Made by a program: the position numbers and the translations under genes
Notes under the pieces: generated by a model
Told to the model about the DNA's origin: nothing
The model's input: only the letters and a program-made list of their open reading frames with translations
Databases searched by the model: none
Assembly (NCBI GenBank): GCA_021432635.1
Contig: MU270136.1
Coordinates: 1 to 64,000 of the forward strand
Direction: 5' to 3'
DNA: 64,000 nucleotides
Source: Thozetella sp. PMI_491
Taxonomy: Eukaryota > Ascomycota > Sordariomycetes > Chaetosphaeriales > Chaetosphaeriaceae
Part shown: positions 49,142-59,320 of the stretch, piece after piece
How the letters are laid out: each line of letters starts with the position of its first letter
Position numbering within the stretch: position 1 is the stretch's first letter

Positions 49142-51766
49142 ATGTCGGTCGCTACCGTACGGTGGCTCGCTACCGATCGCGGCGGCGTGGCACCGGCGCA
49201 TGGAGTCTCATTTGGGATGCCGTGGCCAAGAGGTCTCTATCAGCCCGGCCAGAGGTTCGTGATCAGAGGGCAGGAGAAGGAATACCCGCTGGACTCTCGA
49301 GAGCTGGCTTTCTGGGCGGATGGGTCTCTCAAGTGGACCGCCCACTCGATTAGCGGCGAATTTCGCTACTGCGACCGCTATACTATAGTAGGAGTCAGCA
49401 CCACCGAGGAACCGAGTGGCATCGTGGTTGATGCGAGCTCCCCACGTCTGTCGGTCTCAACTAGAAGCGGGCTGCAGCTCAATTTCTCGGCCCCCGGGAG
49501 CTCGTCCATCTTTGACAGTCTTAAATTGAATGGCCGCACTGTCTGCTCCGGCGCAACAGTTATCGCCTCCATCAGCAAGAAGGACTATTATACCGTCGTC
49601 AAGGAAGTCCAGGTGGAAAATATCACTTTCAGCAGAGCTCTTGTCAAGATATCTGGAGCGGTTGTTTCGGCCGATAGTGATGAGCACCTCCCGTTCGACA
49701 CTAGAGTCTATCTGTACTCGGACTCGTCATCTGTGAAAATTATGCACTCCTTCGTTCACGATCTAGACCCGCAGACACCCCTTACCTCGCTGGGTCTCCG
49801 GTTCTCGGTTCCCCTCGGCGCTACCGAGTTCTACAACAGACACGTTCGCTTCGGAGGCTCCGGTGGTGGTATCTTGAAGGAAGAAGTCCAGGGTTTGTCC
49901 GGATTGAGGCACGGCCCAACGGATGAACACAGGATCGACCAGACTGCAGGCAAGGCCGTTACAATCACGGAGAATGAGTGGAAGGGATCCGATCTACGTA
50001 GAGGGGTCGCATCTATACCAGCGTGGGACGCTTACTCTCTGTCTCAACTGTCATCAGATGGCTTCACCCTTAAGAAGCGGACCAAAGCTGGCTGTTCTTG
50101 GGTAAAGGTCACTGGTGGAGGAAGAGCTGATGGTACCGCGTACGTGGGCTCAGCTACCTCTGGAGGCTTGGCGGTCGGTATGGCCGACTTCTGGGAACGC
50201 TACCCGACCCAGCTTGATATGAAGGACTTGACAAAGGATGAAGGGAACCTCGTGGTATGGTTCTACTCACCCTTGGCAGAACCTCTCGAGACTGCACCGT
50301 ACCACGACGGCCTAGGGCTGGACACCTATGCGAAGCAATTGGAGGCTATGAACGTCACATACGAAGACTACGAACCTGGCTTTGGCACCGCGAACGGTAT
50401 TGGGAGGTCTAACCAGGTCTTTATTAGGCCATATCTATCCACACCGTCCAACCAAGATCTGAGCGCCTTTTCATCGCTGATCAGAGACCCCATTCGCCTG
50501 GTCCCAACTCCAGAGTATATGTTTTCGACGGGCGTTTTCCATGGGTGCTGGGCGCCTGATTTCCGTTGTCTTGGATACGAACCTCCAGTTAAGGAGCGAG
50601 AGATCGAAAGAAACCTCGAGCTACTATTCAAATATTATCAAGGGCAGGTGGAGCAGCACCGATGGTATGGATTCTGGGACTACGGGGATGTGCAGCACAC
50701 TTATGACCCGTATCGACACGCGTGGCGGTATGATGTTGGCGGGTTTGCTTGGGACAACTCAGAACTTTCGACAGATCTATGGCTGTGGCTCTACTACCTC
50801 CACACTGGACGTGCGGACGTCTTCAGGATGGCGGAGGCGATGACACGTCACACCAGCGAAGTGGATGTGTACCATTCAGGAAGGTTTCGGGGGTTCGGCA
50901 CGCGCCACGGAGCCCAACATTTCAGCGATAGCTCCAAGCAGGTGCGGATATCCAATGTGCTGTATCGAAGAATTTTTTACTATCTCACCGGTGACGAGCG
51001 TGTGAGCGACCTGTTATCAGAACTCGAAAGCTGCCAGAATGCCTTGCTTACACTTGACTCGCACCGAAAGGTTCAGCAACATGCGCCAGTCCCCGATGGC
51101 TTCGCTTTAGCCAACATCGGTCTCGACTGCGGGCCGCTAGCAGCAGCCTGGCTGACAGCATGGGAAAGGCGAAGAGGCAACTGGGCACAATGCCGACAAT
51201 TGGTGGGCAAGCTATTAGATGGGCTGTCCCGGCTGACACATGGTATTGGTAATAATGCCATTTTGCTGAACCCCCAAACCGGCGAGATCCGCGAGTGTTC
51301 TCCACCTACGCCGGCGTATACCATCTCCCACTTATCTATGCTGTTCGGATTCCCCGAAATCTTCACAGAACTATTGGACTATGTGAAGGAGGAGTTCCCA
51401 CTCGAGGTCGAGGGTTTTAAAAAGGTCTGGCTCTCGTACTCAAGGGCCTACAACGGCGGGCCAGACGTCCAGAACGAAGAGTTCGGCTTCGTATTCCCCC
51501 CTACGGCGACTTGGAGGCAGAGTCACTCTACTCTCACCGCATTGGCTGCAGTGAGCCAGAACAGCACAGAGCTTGCTAATGCAGCGTGGACGCAGTTCTT
51601 CGGGACAGATGGATATCGCGAAGATCACGATTGGAGCGTTGTACCAGCGATCGCCCCTGAGTATTTTAACACTGGAGAAGAGGCATCCTGGGTCACAACT
51701 AACGAGACTGCTCGTTACGGTGTCTCCGCCATAGTCAATTTAGCTAATATCCGACAATATCTCTAG
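49142..51766 (+). CDS. PL26-like rhamnogalacturonan exolyase, 874 aa
   Basis: Intronless. The N-terminus (ATVRWLATDRGGVAPAHGVS, then GLYQPGQRF and SRELAFWADGSLKWTAHS) and total length match the family of Penicillium chrysogenum PcRGLX (polysaccharide lyase family 26), which cleaves rhamnogalacturonan I backbones from the end to give an unsaturated galacturonosyl-rhamnose disaccharide. The layout fits: a beta-rich N-terminal domain to about residue 390, then an alpha/alpha-barrel with HRWYGFWDYGDVQHTYD, DNSELSTDLWLWLYYL and RFRGFGTRHGAQHF. There is no signal peptide, which suggests action on imported oligosaccharides or non-classical export. A neighbouring transporter and sulfatase support a carbohydrate-degrading role. 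Family assignment rests on recalled motifs and architecture and could be a relative with another uronic-acid/rhamnose substrate. Confidence 0.72.
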   Translation: MSVATVRWLATDRGGVAPAHGVSFGMPWPRGLYQPGQRFVIRGQEKEYPLDSRELAFWADGSLKWTAHSISGEFRYCDRYTIVGVSTTEEPSGIVVDASSPRLSVSTRSGLQLNFSAPGSSSIFDSLKLNGRTVCSGATVIASISKKDYYTVVKEVQVENITFSRALVKISGAVVSADSDEHLPFDTRVYLYSDSSSVKIMHSFVHDLDPQTPLTSLGLRFSVPLGATEFYNRHVRFGGSGGGILKEEVQGLSGLRHGPTDEHRIDQTAGKAVTITENEWKGSDLRRGVASIPAWDAYSLSQLSSDGFTLKKRTKAGCSWVKVTGGGRADGTAYVGSATSGGLAVGMADFWERYPTQLDMKDLTKDEGNLVVWFYSPLAEPLETAPYHDGLGLDTYAKQLEAMNVTYEDYEPGFGTANGIGRSNQVFIRPYLSTPSNQDLSAFSSLIRDPIRLVPTPEYMFSTGVFHGCWAPDFRCLGYEPPVKEREIERNLELLFKYYQGQVEQHRWYGFWDYGDVQHTYDPYRHAWRYDVGGFAWDNSELSTDLWLWLYYLHTGRADVFRMAEAMTRHTSEVDVYHSGRFRGFGTRHGAQHFSDSSKQVRISNVLYRRIFYYLTGDERVSDLLSELESCQNALLTLDSHRKVQQHAPVPDGFALANIGLDCGPLAAAWLTAWERRRGNWAQCRQLVGKLLDGLSRLTHGIGNNAILLNPQTGEIRECSPPTPAYTISHLSMLFGFPEIFTELLDYVKEEFPLEVEGFKKVWLSYSRAYNGGPDVQNEEFGFVFPPTATWRQSHSTLTALAAVSQNSTELANAAWTQFFGTDGYREDHDWSVVPAIAPEYFNTGEEASWVTTNETARYGVSAIVNLANIRQYL

Positions 51767-53117
51767 TAGTATAAACTCAGTTTACTATGTTTAGTATATA
51801 TAACAGCTGCTATTTCGTCGCTAACAACCCCGCAAATTCATGTCATCAGAACACTTTGTTAAATACAGCTCGGGTAACTTAGGAGCGAGGTAAGGATGTG
51901 GATATCAGAAATGTTTGGTTAGAAAGAGACTCAGCGCTTAGGGTCGCTGAGATGCCCTAGACCCGCTTGTCGTCGTTGGCCTCGTAAGGAACCATTTTTT
52001 AAATTAGCCTTTCCATCAGCCCTTGCGCCAGCATTGTAGATAGCAATACCGTGACGAGTAACCCACCCCGCATGTGTGTATGCCTAGAAGCCGAGGCGGT
52101 ACTCGTGTTACTTGGTGATAGGCCCGCAGTTGTTACTGTTCCTGTAGTTGTTGCCGGACAGACCCCGGTCGAAGGGGATGATAGTCTAGACAAGGATAAT
52201 TCACATGGCGGAGAGTTGAACAGTGCTGCCCGGCTGTTTCCGGCGCGCAAAGCACTCCAGCACCTAGTCTGGTTAACATGTGGCTTAATCGCTCCAAGGA
52301 TGGCGCGCGGGATTTGGCTTACTCGGCCGCAGTTGTAGCAAAAGGAGCTGCACATCCTGCACATGTGCAGGAGCAACAATCAACGCCGTCAAGATGGCAG
52401 CCGGGGTAATTCGACGATAACGATGCTGAGCACGCCGATGCGCTACTGTTACCATATCTAAGTTAGATGACGGTTTGAGTCCATGGAATGTCAGAGGAGT
52501 TATGGTATATACCTCAGCGCAGACGATGGATACGTCGCTCCCCAAATATCCTTAGCAGTTGTCGTCGACGTCATAATAGTTCTAAGTGATGTTTATAGCA
52601 AATGGGGTGCATATGTTCTCTTGGTGAGACGAAACACTAGGATGAGGGTGGGTAGAAATCTAGGTCTGAGTACAGTTCTTTGTAGCAGCTTCTGCTTGCA
52701 AGAGGCTTGGGGGAAGGGGGAAGTTGCGGAGACACGCGACGCTTGACTAATCCTTGGTACGGTATGCTTGACGGAGGCACAGCATCGCGAGCAAAGATCC
52801 CGAGAATTAGGCGAGACTTGCCCCATCGCTTATGCTTACTCTGGCGACCTTATTTAGGGTTAGGGTCTATTCTGCCAGCCGTGCCCGCCTTGGCTTTACT
52901 ACCAATCGTATCTACGGTCAGCGGTCTGTGGCCGTCGTTGCCAGGCCTCAAAGCGTAACTATCCTGAAAAGCTATCAGCAGCCATCGTCATCAGGAATAC
53001 ATTTCCCACCTTACGGGGGGCAAACCCCCGCCTTGGAATAATTTTGACTGCCTGAAGGATGTCGCACTCGCTGGGAGATTCCCTTGAATAACCATCGTTC
53101 GGGGCTCTCAACTCAAA
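51767..53117. other. Intergenic region with possible GPI-protein remnant
   Basis: About 1.35 kb. On the minus strand, 51,999-52,379 encodes a Thr/Ser-rich stretch (ATTTGTVTTAG) followed by a hydrophobic C-terminus (GGLLVTVLLSTMLAQGL), which looks like the tail of a GPI-anchored surface protein. No matching signal peptide or cysteine domain can be joined with confidence, so I treat it as a possible relic. The right end contains the promoter of the HET gene. Confidence 0.35.
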
Positions 53118-55040
53118 ATGCGTCTTTTGAATGCGAAGTCAATTGCTTTGGAGGCTTTCCCGGATGACCGCGAAATCCCCCCGTACGCGGTGCTTTCGCA
53201 CACTTGGGGCGACGAGGAGGTAACGTTCCAGGAGATGACGCATGGTGACATGGATACGCTCAAGGCGAAACAAGGGTTTACGAAAATTCGTGGCTGCTGT
53301 CAAAAGGCGTTGGGCGATGGACTGCACTACGTCTGGGTAGACACATGCTGCATCGACAAGTCCAGCTCGGCGGAGCTTTCTGAGGCGATCAACTCCATGT
53401 TTCGTTGGTACAAGAACGCCAAGGTCTGTTATGCCCATCTCAACGACGCGCCCGCCGCCAGCAGCCGCCCGACGGAGAGCTACGAGGATCTTCACGCCGC
53501 GTACGCGTCATGCCGCTGGTTCACCCGTGGCTGGACCCTGCAGGAGCTGCTGGCGCCGGCCGATGTGCAGTTCGTCGATGCGAGCTGGAATTACATAGGT
53601 ACCAAACTTACAAACTTGAAAGCCCTCGAAGAGATTACGCGCATCGGCCGGCGGTTTCTCCGCGACGTCGATGAGCTCCAGTTTGCCAGCGTCGCGCAGA
53701 GAATGTCCTGGGCGGCAGGGAGGAAAACCACCCGGCGCGAGGATGCGGCCTATTGCCTTCTTGGCATATTCGGCATCAATATGCCCCTGCTCTACGGAGA
53801 AGGCGACAAGGCCTTCTTCCGACTTCAAGAGGAGATCATGAAGGAGTCGGATGATCAATCCCTCTTCGCCTGGAATCTCGGCATACCTCTCGATCAATGC
53901 GGCAATGCAGGGGGGCTGCTTGCACCATCTCCTTCCGCCTTTGCTAACTGTGGCGACATTATATTCTGGGGGCAGCTGTCCACCATGCAACCCACTCACT
54001 ATTACATGACAAACAAGGGGCTTCGTATCGAGCTGCCGCTAGTCCGCGCGAATGACGACTCCGAGACGGTCTACGCAGTCTTAGATTGTCTCTGCAACAT
54101 GAAATTTATTTGCCTCCCGCTCTCCCAAAGCTACCATGAGGATGTCTACCAGAGGACAGAGGGAAGCATACCTCGAACTGTCTCGGCCAGGGTTCGGAAT
54201 CGAGCGAGGCGGAAAGTCATATACCTCCAGAAGCACCTCCCCGGAAATTCTCTAACAATGTATTTCGGAATTTCCACCCTGGTAACCACTTCGCTCCGGG
54301 ATAATAACTATCGTCTTATCGACGCCTTTCCACCCCATGCTATCCTCAAAGTGGACCCGACGAGCATCACGTGTGGTGATGCGCACCGCATCGTGCTACT
54401 CTTTCGGCGAGACCGCAGACATCTCTTCGCGCTTCTGATCACCGCTGCCTACACAGCTGAAAAGCACCATCTCTCGCGACCCGTGCTCCAGCACATGACC
54501 TGCCAAGTGGCCGCGGGGCTGACGCCGCGGCGCTTTCTCGCACTCATCTTGGAAGGCGGACTCGCTAGGATCGCCAGCGTCTCACAATTTAAGAACGCCG
54601 ACGCTGTTGGTAGCCACATCGTCTCGACGGCGATCCTCGACAAGACTTCTGGCGGCTGGACCATGGGTGTCCACGTAGACACTAACACGAATATTCCAGA
54701 CTCTTTAGATGATAACAAAGGAGACTCAGACACAGACGATATGGAGCCGATATCCATGGTCGCCTTGGCTGCTATGTTCAACAACACGAATCGGGACTTC
54801 AGACTGCGGCAGGCTTGGGCTAGACGAAATAGGTCATCGACAGGCGCTCTATCCCCAAGATTTGCCTACATGATATTCGCCGCTGTATCAGCTGCGGTGC
54901 TTTTTATATGGAAATTTAAGGAATTGCGATCCTGTCTGGCAGAGCAGCTAAGCACTCTCCTTTTCACAGTGGCTATTTTGGTGCCCGCAATCTTAATATT
55001 GGCTCGGTACTTGGGCAAGCCCGACAGCCGAAATGTGTAG
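53118..55040 (+). CDS. HET-domain protein with C-terminal membrane segments, 640 aa
   Basis: Intronless, ATG 53118. The N-terminal HET domain has all three hallmark blocks: YAVLSHTWGDEEV (residues 23-35), YVWVDTCCIDKSSSAELSEA (71-90) and RGWTLQELLAP (137-147). The usual following block DAAYCLLGIFGINMPLLYGEG, found in the NWD2-like or stand-alone HET group, is present too. Near the C-terminus two hydrophobic helices (FAYMIFAAVSAAVLFIW and LLFTVAILVPAILILARYL) suggest membrane anchoring. HET domains trigger cell death on non-self recognition in vegetative incompatibility; most of the many HET paralogues in a genome have no tested role. Membrane anchoring is inferred from hydrophobicity only. 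Confidence 0.9.
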   Translation: MRLLNAKSIALEAFPDDREIPPYAVLSHTWGDEEVTFQEMTHGDMDTLKAKQGFTKIRGCCQKALGDGLHYVWVDTCCIDKSSSAELSEAINSMFRWYKNAKVCYAHLNDAPAASSRPTESYEDLHAAYASCRWFTRGWTLQELLAPADVQFVDASWNYIGTKLTNLKALEEITRIGRRFLRDVDELQFASVAQRMSWAAGRKTTRREDAAYCLLGIFGINMPLLYGEGDKAFFRLQEEIMKESDDQSLFAWNLGIPLDQCGNAGGLLAPSPSAFANCGDIIFWGQLSTMQPTHYYMTNKGLRIELPLVRANDDSETVYAVLDCLCNMKFICLPLSQSYHEDVYQRTEGSIPRTVSARVRNRARRKVIYLQKHLPGNSLTMYFGISTLVTTSLRDNNYRLIDAFPPHAILKVDPTSITCGDAHRIVLLFRRDRRHLFALLITAAYTAEKHHLSRPVLQHMTCQVAAGLTPRRFLALILEGGLARIASVSQFKNADAVGSHIVSTAILDKTSGGWTMGVHVDTNTNIPDSLDDNKGDSDTDDMEPISMVALAAMFNNTNRDFRLRQAWARRNRSSTGALSPRFAYMIFAAVSAAVLFIWKFKELRSCLAEQLSTLLFTVAILVPAILILARYLGKPDSRNV

Positions 55041-56049
55041 ACGTTGACAAATCCAATGTTGAGTGGATTGCCACTTTCAGCCAGCTGTCTTCTGTCCAAG
55101 ATGACAGTTAACACCAGCCCTCTAGCCCTATCTAGCCGTACTATCACGAGACGCTGCTATGGGGTATAGCATGTATGAGCCTAAACTTGGCAACGGTAGT
55201 GTGGTGGTCAAATATTCTGTATTAATCGATCGATGTATACGTTTTTCTCGCCCTCTTTAAGTTGGGTTAAACAGAAGTTGTATACTAGTATTATTGTACC
55301 AAGGATTAGGGACTTAACCCTTCAATGGTCGATATAGAGCTTCATTTCCTACATTTTGCGAGATTAGGTAGTATACCACTATAAAATAAATCTTGCTAAA
55401 TCGAGCATCCTTGGCGGGTAAAAGCTGCAGGCAGTTCTACCGTCGCCTAGACACAAGAGTTAAATCCTGCTAAATAAGATGATTATACAGTCTCTGAGGA
55501 CGGTGTATACCTAGTCAATAGCCCCCTGTTTTTTCTCTATCGATCCCAGTCTCGAAGACGCTGAAGAGAGCACGGGCATCGATTAATTTACCCTGATGGT
55601 CCTAAACAACATGTTACACAAGGCATCGAGGTACCTAACAGCCACGGTCATGCCGGCCGGGGTGCATGCAAAAAAGAATGCCAACGGCGAACTAACACCA
55701 CCACCATGTAGTTATGTATATCGACCGGAAGTGCATAACGTGTCACCGTTGGGTGTGATTCTCCCATTAAGCACATCACAGGACAAGCAGTTTGCACGTA
55801 GCTCTCACATTTTCCCAGCATGTCACCTTCTGTAGCTCCTATTTCTTAAACTTACAGTAAGACTACGTAAATCATAACAGCAGCAGTTTATTTGAATGAA
55901 ATCTTATCTAATGATGATATGATTAGGCTATAGCCAGACTCTAGTTCTGGATTACGGGGAATATGGTTAGGCCTTTTCTTCTCGTACTTATTAGAGTCTC
56001 TCATGAAAAGATACCGTTGGTGATGGCTCAACTGCTGGCTCCGTTGTCG
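55041..56049. other. AT-rich intergenic region
   Basis: About 1 kb, AT-rich, between the HET gene and the 3' end of the tannase gene. No gene or named repeat recognised. Confidence 0.5.
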
Positions 56050-57711
56050 CTAGTAGCTATTCTCACACTCCCACGAGGATGAACTGTTTGCATTGCCGCC
56101 TTGATAGACTGCAACACGAGGATATGGACAGAGTGGACGCTCCATCGTACCATCGGCACTGATACCTGGAATCAGGTCTGGTGCCACGCTGTTCTCGACC
56201 CAGTCAATAAGTTGTACGAGCGGATTGCGAGGCGTGATTCCAGTAAAACCGCAGTGAGAGCTCCCGGGTGCCTCAAAGAAGCGATAAAAGTCGTGCAGGT
56301 TTGGGTCGTAAGAAAGACTCCGGTTGTAATAATCGATAGATCCAGCCATGTGGATAAGTTGGTCGGCTGTACCGTGCCAGTGGATAATCTTACCACCAGA
56401 ATGTTTGAAGTCTCGGAGGACTGGGAGGTCAGTGCTCATGACGTGGTGCCACGCTTTGAGAGCATGGGCAAATGAATCTTCCATGAGAGTGGAAGGTGCC
56501 GAGGTAATTGGGTAGTCCGCATCTTGGAAGAGGAATTGGGTGATGAACTCGCTTGAGATGGGAAATGGCTCGCCGGTGAAACTGGTGCCATTCTTGATGG
56601 TACTAGCAAGTCCGCTGAAGGATGTGCCTCTCGCCATCCCAAACCACAGCCGCTCGCCTGTAACGCTGTTCTTTGGGCCATCCCAGATTAAATTAGCGAC
56701 TTCGGCATCAGGACCCGTAATGGTCAAATTTGTTCCAGTATCGTTGCAATAGGTGCTTTCACCGATCATGGTGGACGCATTGAAGTGGCAATCGTATGGC
56801 CGAGATATGATCCCGTCCACAACGCCATCGAGACCATCACACGCGGCAATCGAAGCCTCCTGGATTGCAGAGAAAACGCAAGGATCAGGGTAGTGGCCTA
56901 GGCTGTTCATGACAAATTGTGGGTGGTACTCGCCAGTCACAAAGCTAGCCCAATTAATAGCAGGTGCGCCGGCCAGGATCCCGTCATAGAAGCCAGCATA
57001 TCGCTGCGCCAGCATCATTCCCTGGCGCCCGCCTGTGGAGCATCCATCGAAGTATGAATATAAAGGAGGCTGGTCGACTACATCGATGGTTAGCGGGTAC
57101 TCGGCGCTACGCGTGCTTCTGGGTTATATGGTGCCAATGGTGGAAGATGCCTCACACAAGTCTGTGGTAATTTTTTTACCAATGATATTGGCTTCAGCTT
57201 CAGCGACTGCGAAGAATGTCTGTGTGTACATGTAGTTGACTCTGCTATCGGCGTCGAGAAACCAGGCCTCGGAGCCGGGCGTTTCTAGTGAATGGCCCCC
57301 GTCTGTGCCAACAGCGATGGAGCCATTTCCGATAGGCGGTGCCATGGAGCTAAACGCACTGAGAGCAGACCACCCAGAGCCACCTATTCCAATCATGCGG
57401 CCATTCCATCCTTCGAGTGGCAGCCATACGCTGACTGTAATATTGTCGTTCCACCCACGGTGGCTGTATTGAAGCGTCACATTACAAAACGAAATATATG
57501 TTTCGTATTCGCTGAATGGATTGACGGTTGTTGCTGCGGTGGAATAGTTATACACGGGGGCCGCATTGATGCTAGTAAAAACAATGCCAGGGAGAATAGG
57601 GCGTGTAATCAGGCCTAATGAACAGCCTTTGATCGTGGTGGAAACGACGCTAAGCCCATCGGCAATAGCTAGCAGCCCAGTGGCTAGCAGCAATAGTTTG
57701 GTGTCTAACAT
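56050..57711 (-). CDS. Secreted tannase/feruloyl esterase family protein, 527 aa
   Basis: Two exons: 57711-57156 and 57077-56050. The intron (78 bases, GTGAGG..CTAAC..TAG) joins TTDL to FDQPPLYSYFDG, in phase, just before the active site. ATG 57711 starts a signal peptide (LLLLATGLLAIADGLS); an upstream in-frame ATG would bury it. Catalytic residues follow the CS-D-HC pattern: Cys198-Ser199 in GCSTGGRQG, Asp424 in HGTADQ, His460-Cys461 in SSHCGF. The calcium-binding lid block DGLDGVVDGII is present. Many Asn-X-Ser/Thr sites indicate a secreted glycoprotein. The family hydrolyses esters of gallic or hydroxycinnamic acids in plant material; which ester is cut cannot be told. It lies between two HET genes with no evident operon-like partner. 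Confidence 0.92.
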
Positions 57712-59320
57712 GATTGGCACTAGTTTGCAATATACATAGAACAGCGAGCGAGATGAGGAGCTCAAGATCTAAGCGTCTTGTTCGGGGTTTTCAGTACATT
57801 AGGTGGCTCTTTGGGAAGTGGATGACAAGTCCCGACAAATTCGTACCCCGCCCTAAGGTGTGATTTGCACGTCACAATATCCCCACCGGGATTCCCATGC
57901 CGCACTCTAAACCCCATCTGTACTGCAGGATGTAGGATAAATATCTTCGCCTATCTTCCCTCGGTCCCTAGTCCCCGCCAATCAAAAGCATACAAACTCT
58001 TGGTTACAATTCTTACTAAATTATTATTGTGGTTAGAGGATATATTCTGAATATTGACAAAGTTTTAAATAAAAGAAGTGGCATTAGAGCTGACTATTTG
58101 ACTATCTGTGGTCCAGTTGTGCTGGACACACCGGTTGGCGGTATAGTTCTTCCCACGGCCAACGCCGAGCATCCCACGGATGAGGGCTTAGCCGGACCTA
58201 GACATGTTACTGCATATTGCAGGAGGAATCCCTAACATTTTACCTTGAATCTGCTCTCTAACGTGTACTGGTAATTATCTGAGTAGAATGAATAGCTGAA
58301 AGGAGGCAGGCTTGTCAGTAGATTAGATATGCGATCACTCGAGCGCTCTAGATACCGACTGGAAGGGAATAATTGGATTGCTTCAGGTTTAATAGATCGT
58401 CCTAAGCTTCAGTGGCGCAATCTAGAATATCGAATTAGCTTCTCTCTCTTACTGCCCAGAGGAGGTGAGGTCCGCCGAGCTATTTCACATCTGGGGAACG
58501 GGGAGGGGTATACAAAAAGGAATGCCACAACTAAATATTCCAGACTGAGTAAAGTAATAAATAAAAACATAAAACTTGTGAAATTGATCTATTTAAAAAA
58601 GTTAAGCAAATTTACATTTTATATTGAAACAGGCAACTGTTAACTATATTAACTTACTATTTAGTTGAGGGCTTCCTAGTCCGAAAGCCCCTAAGGATCA
58701 ATCTTGCCCCGCCCGACCTTAGTGCTAGTAACATTGCTGCTCTCATATGGGAGTCTAAAAAGATAGAATGAAGCAGGGTCGCCCAAGAAGTAGTGTTGAT
58801 TAGGTAGAGGATTTTAAAGTGGATACTGGAACTGCCCTCGTGGATAAAAAGAAGTGAAGGCGATTTATCGCCGCTAATGTTGTACGGAACATGGAAATAT
58901 ACATGGGAAATGGCACAATTGGGATCGTTTCGACTTGGCTGATAGGCGATAATAATACGACAGTCCAATTGAACATAAATTCTGAGGCGGTAGCTCTACA
59001 AGCTGGATCGGGCACTATTTTGATCGCACTATTGCGTTCAAAGGATTAATCCTTTGCCCCGTAGCGAAGTGAATATGCTGCCAAACACAACAGCGTTTAC
59101 GGCTAAATAAAATGGGCCTGTGGGAAAGATCTCCCATCTCTCGACGATCATAGTTCGACTTATGGCAAGCTCTATCACAGACACGGCCATGCTGGTCGAA
59201 GCTGCTAGCCAGACATACGCATTAGCGAGTCCCTCCCCTCTAGACACTTACGCCATGCAATCCTACGCATTACCCATATGAATTCCATTTGCCCCTAACA
59301 TTGAGCATGCCGTTTTCCGA
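57712..59320. other. AT-rich intergenic region, unresolved short frames
   Basis: About 1.6 kb. Minus-strand frames at 58,657-59,247 are partly hydrophobic (for example TSMAVSVIELAISRTM and FYLAVNAVVFGSIFTSL at 59,080-59,220) but cannot be assembled into one gene and show no family motif. They may be relics of a membrane protein. The left end holds the tannase promoter. Confidence 0.4.

Noticed and set aside
58329-58643. 104-codon plus-strand open frame in AT-rich DNA
   Set aside because: Lys/Ile/Tyr-rich tail typical of random AT-rich translation; no motif and no supporting context.
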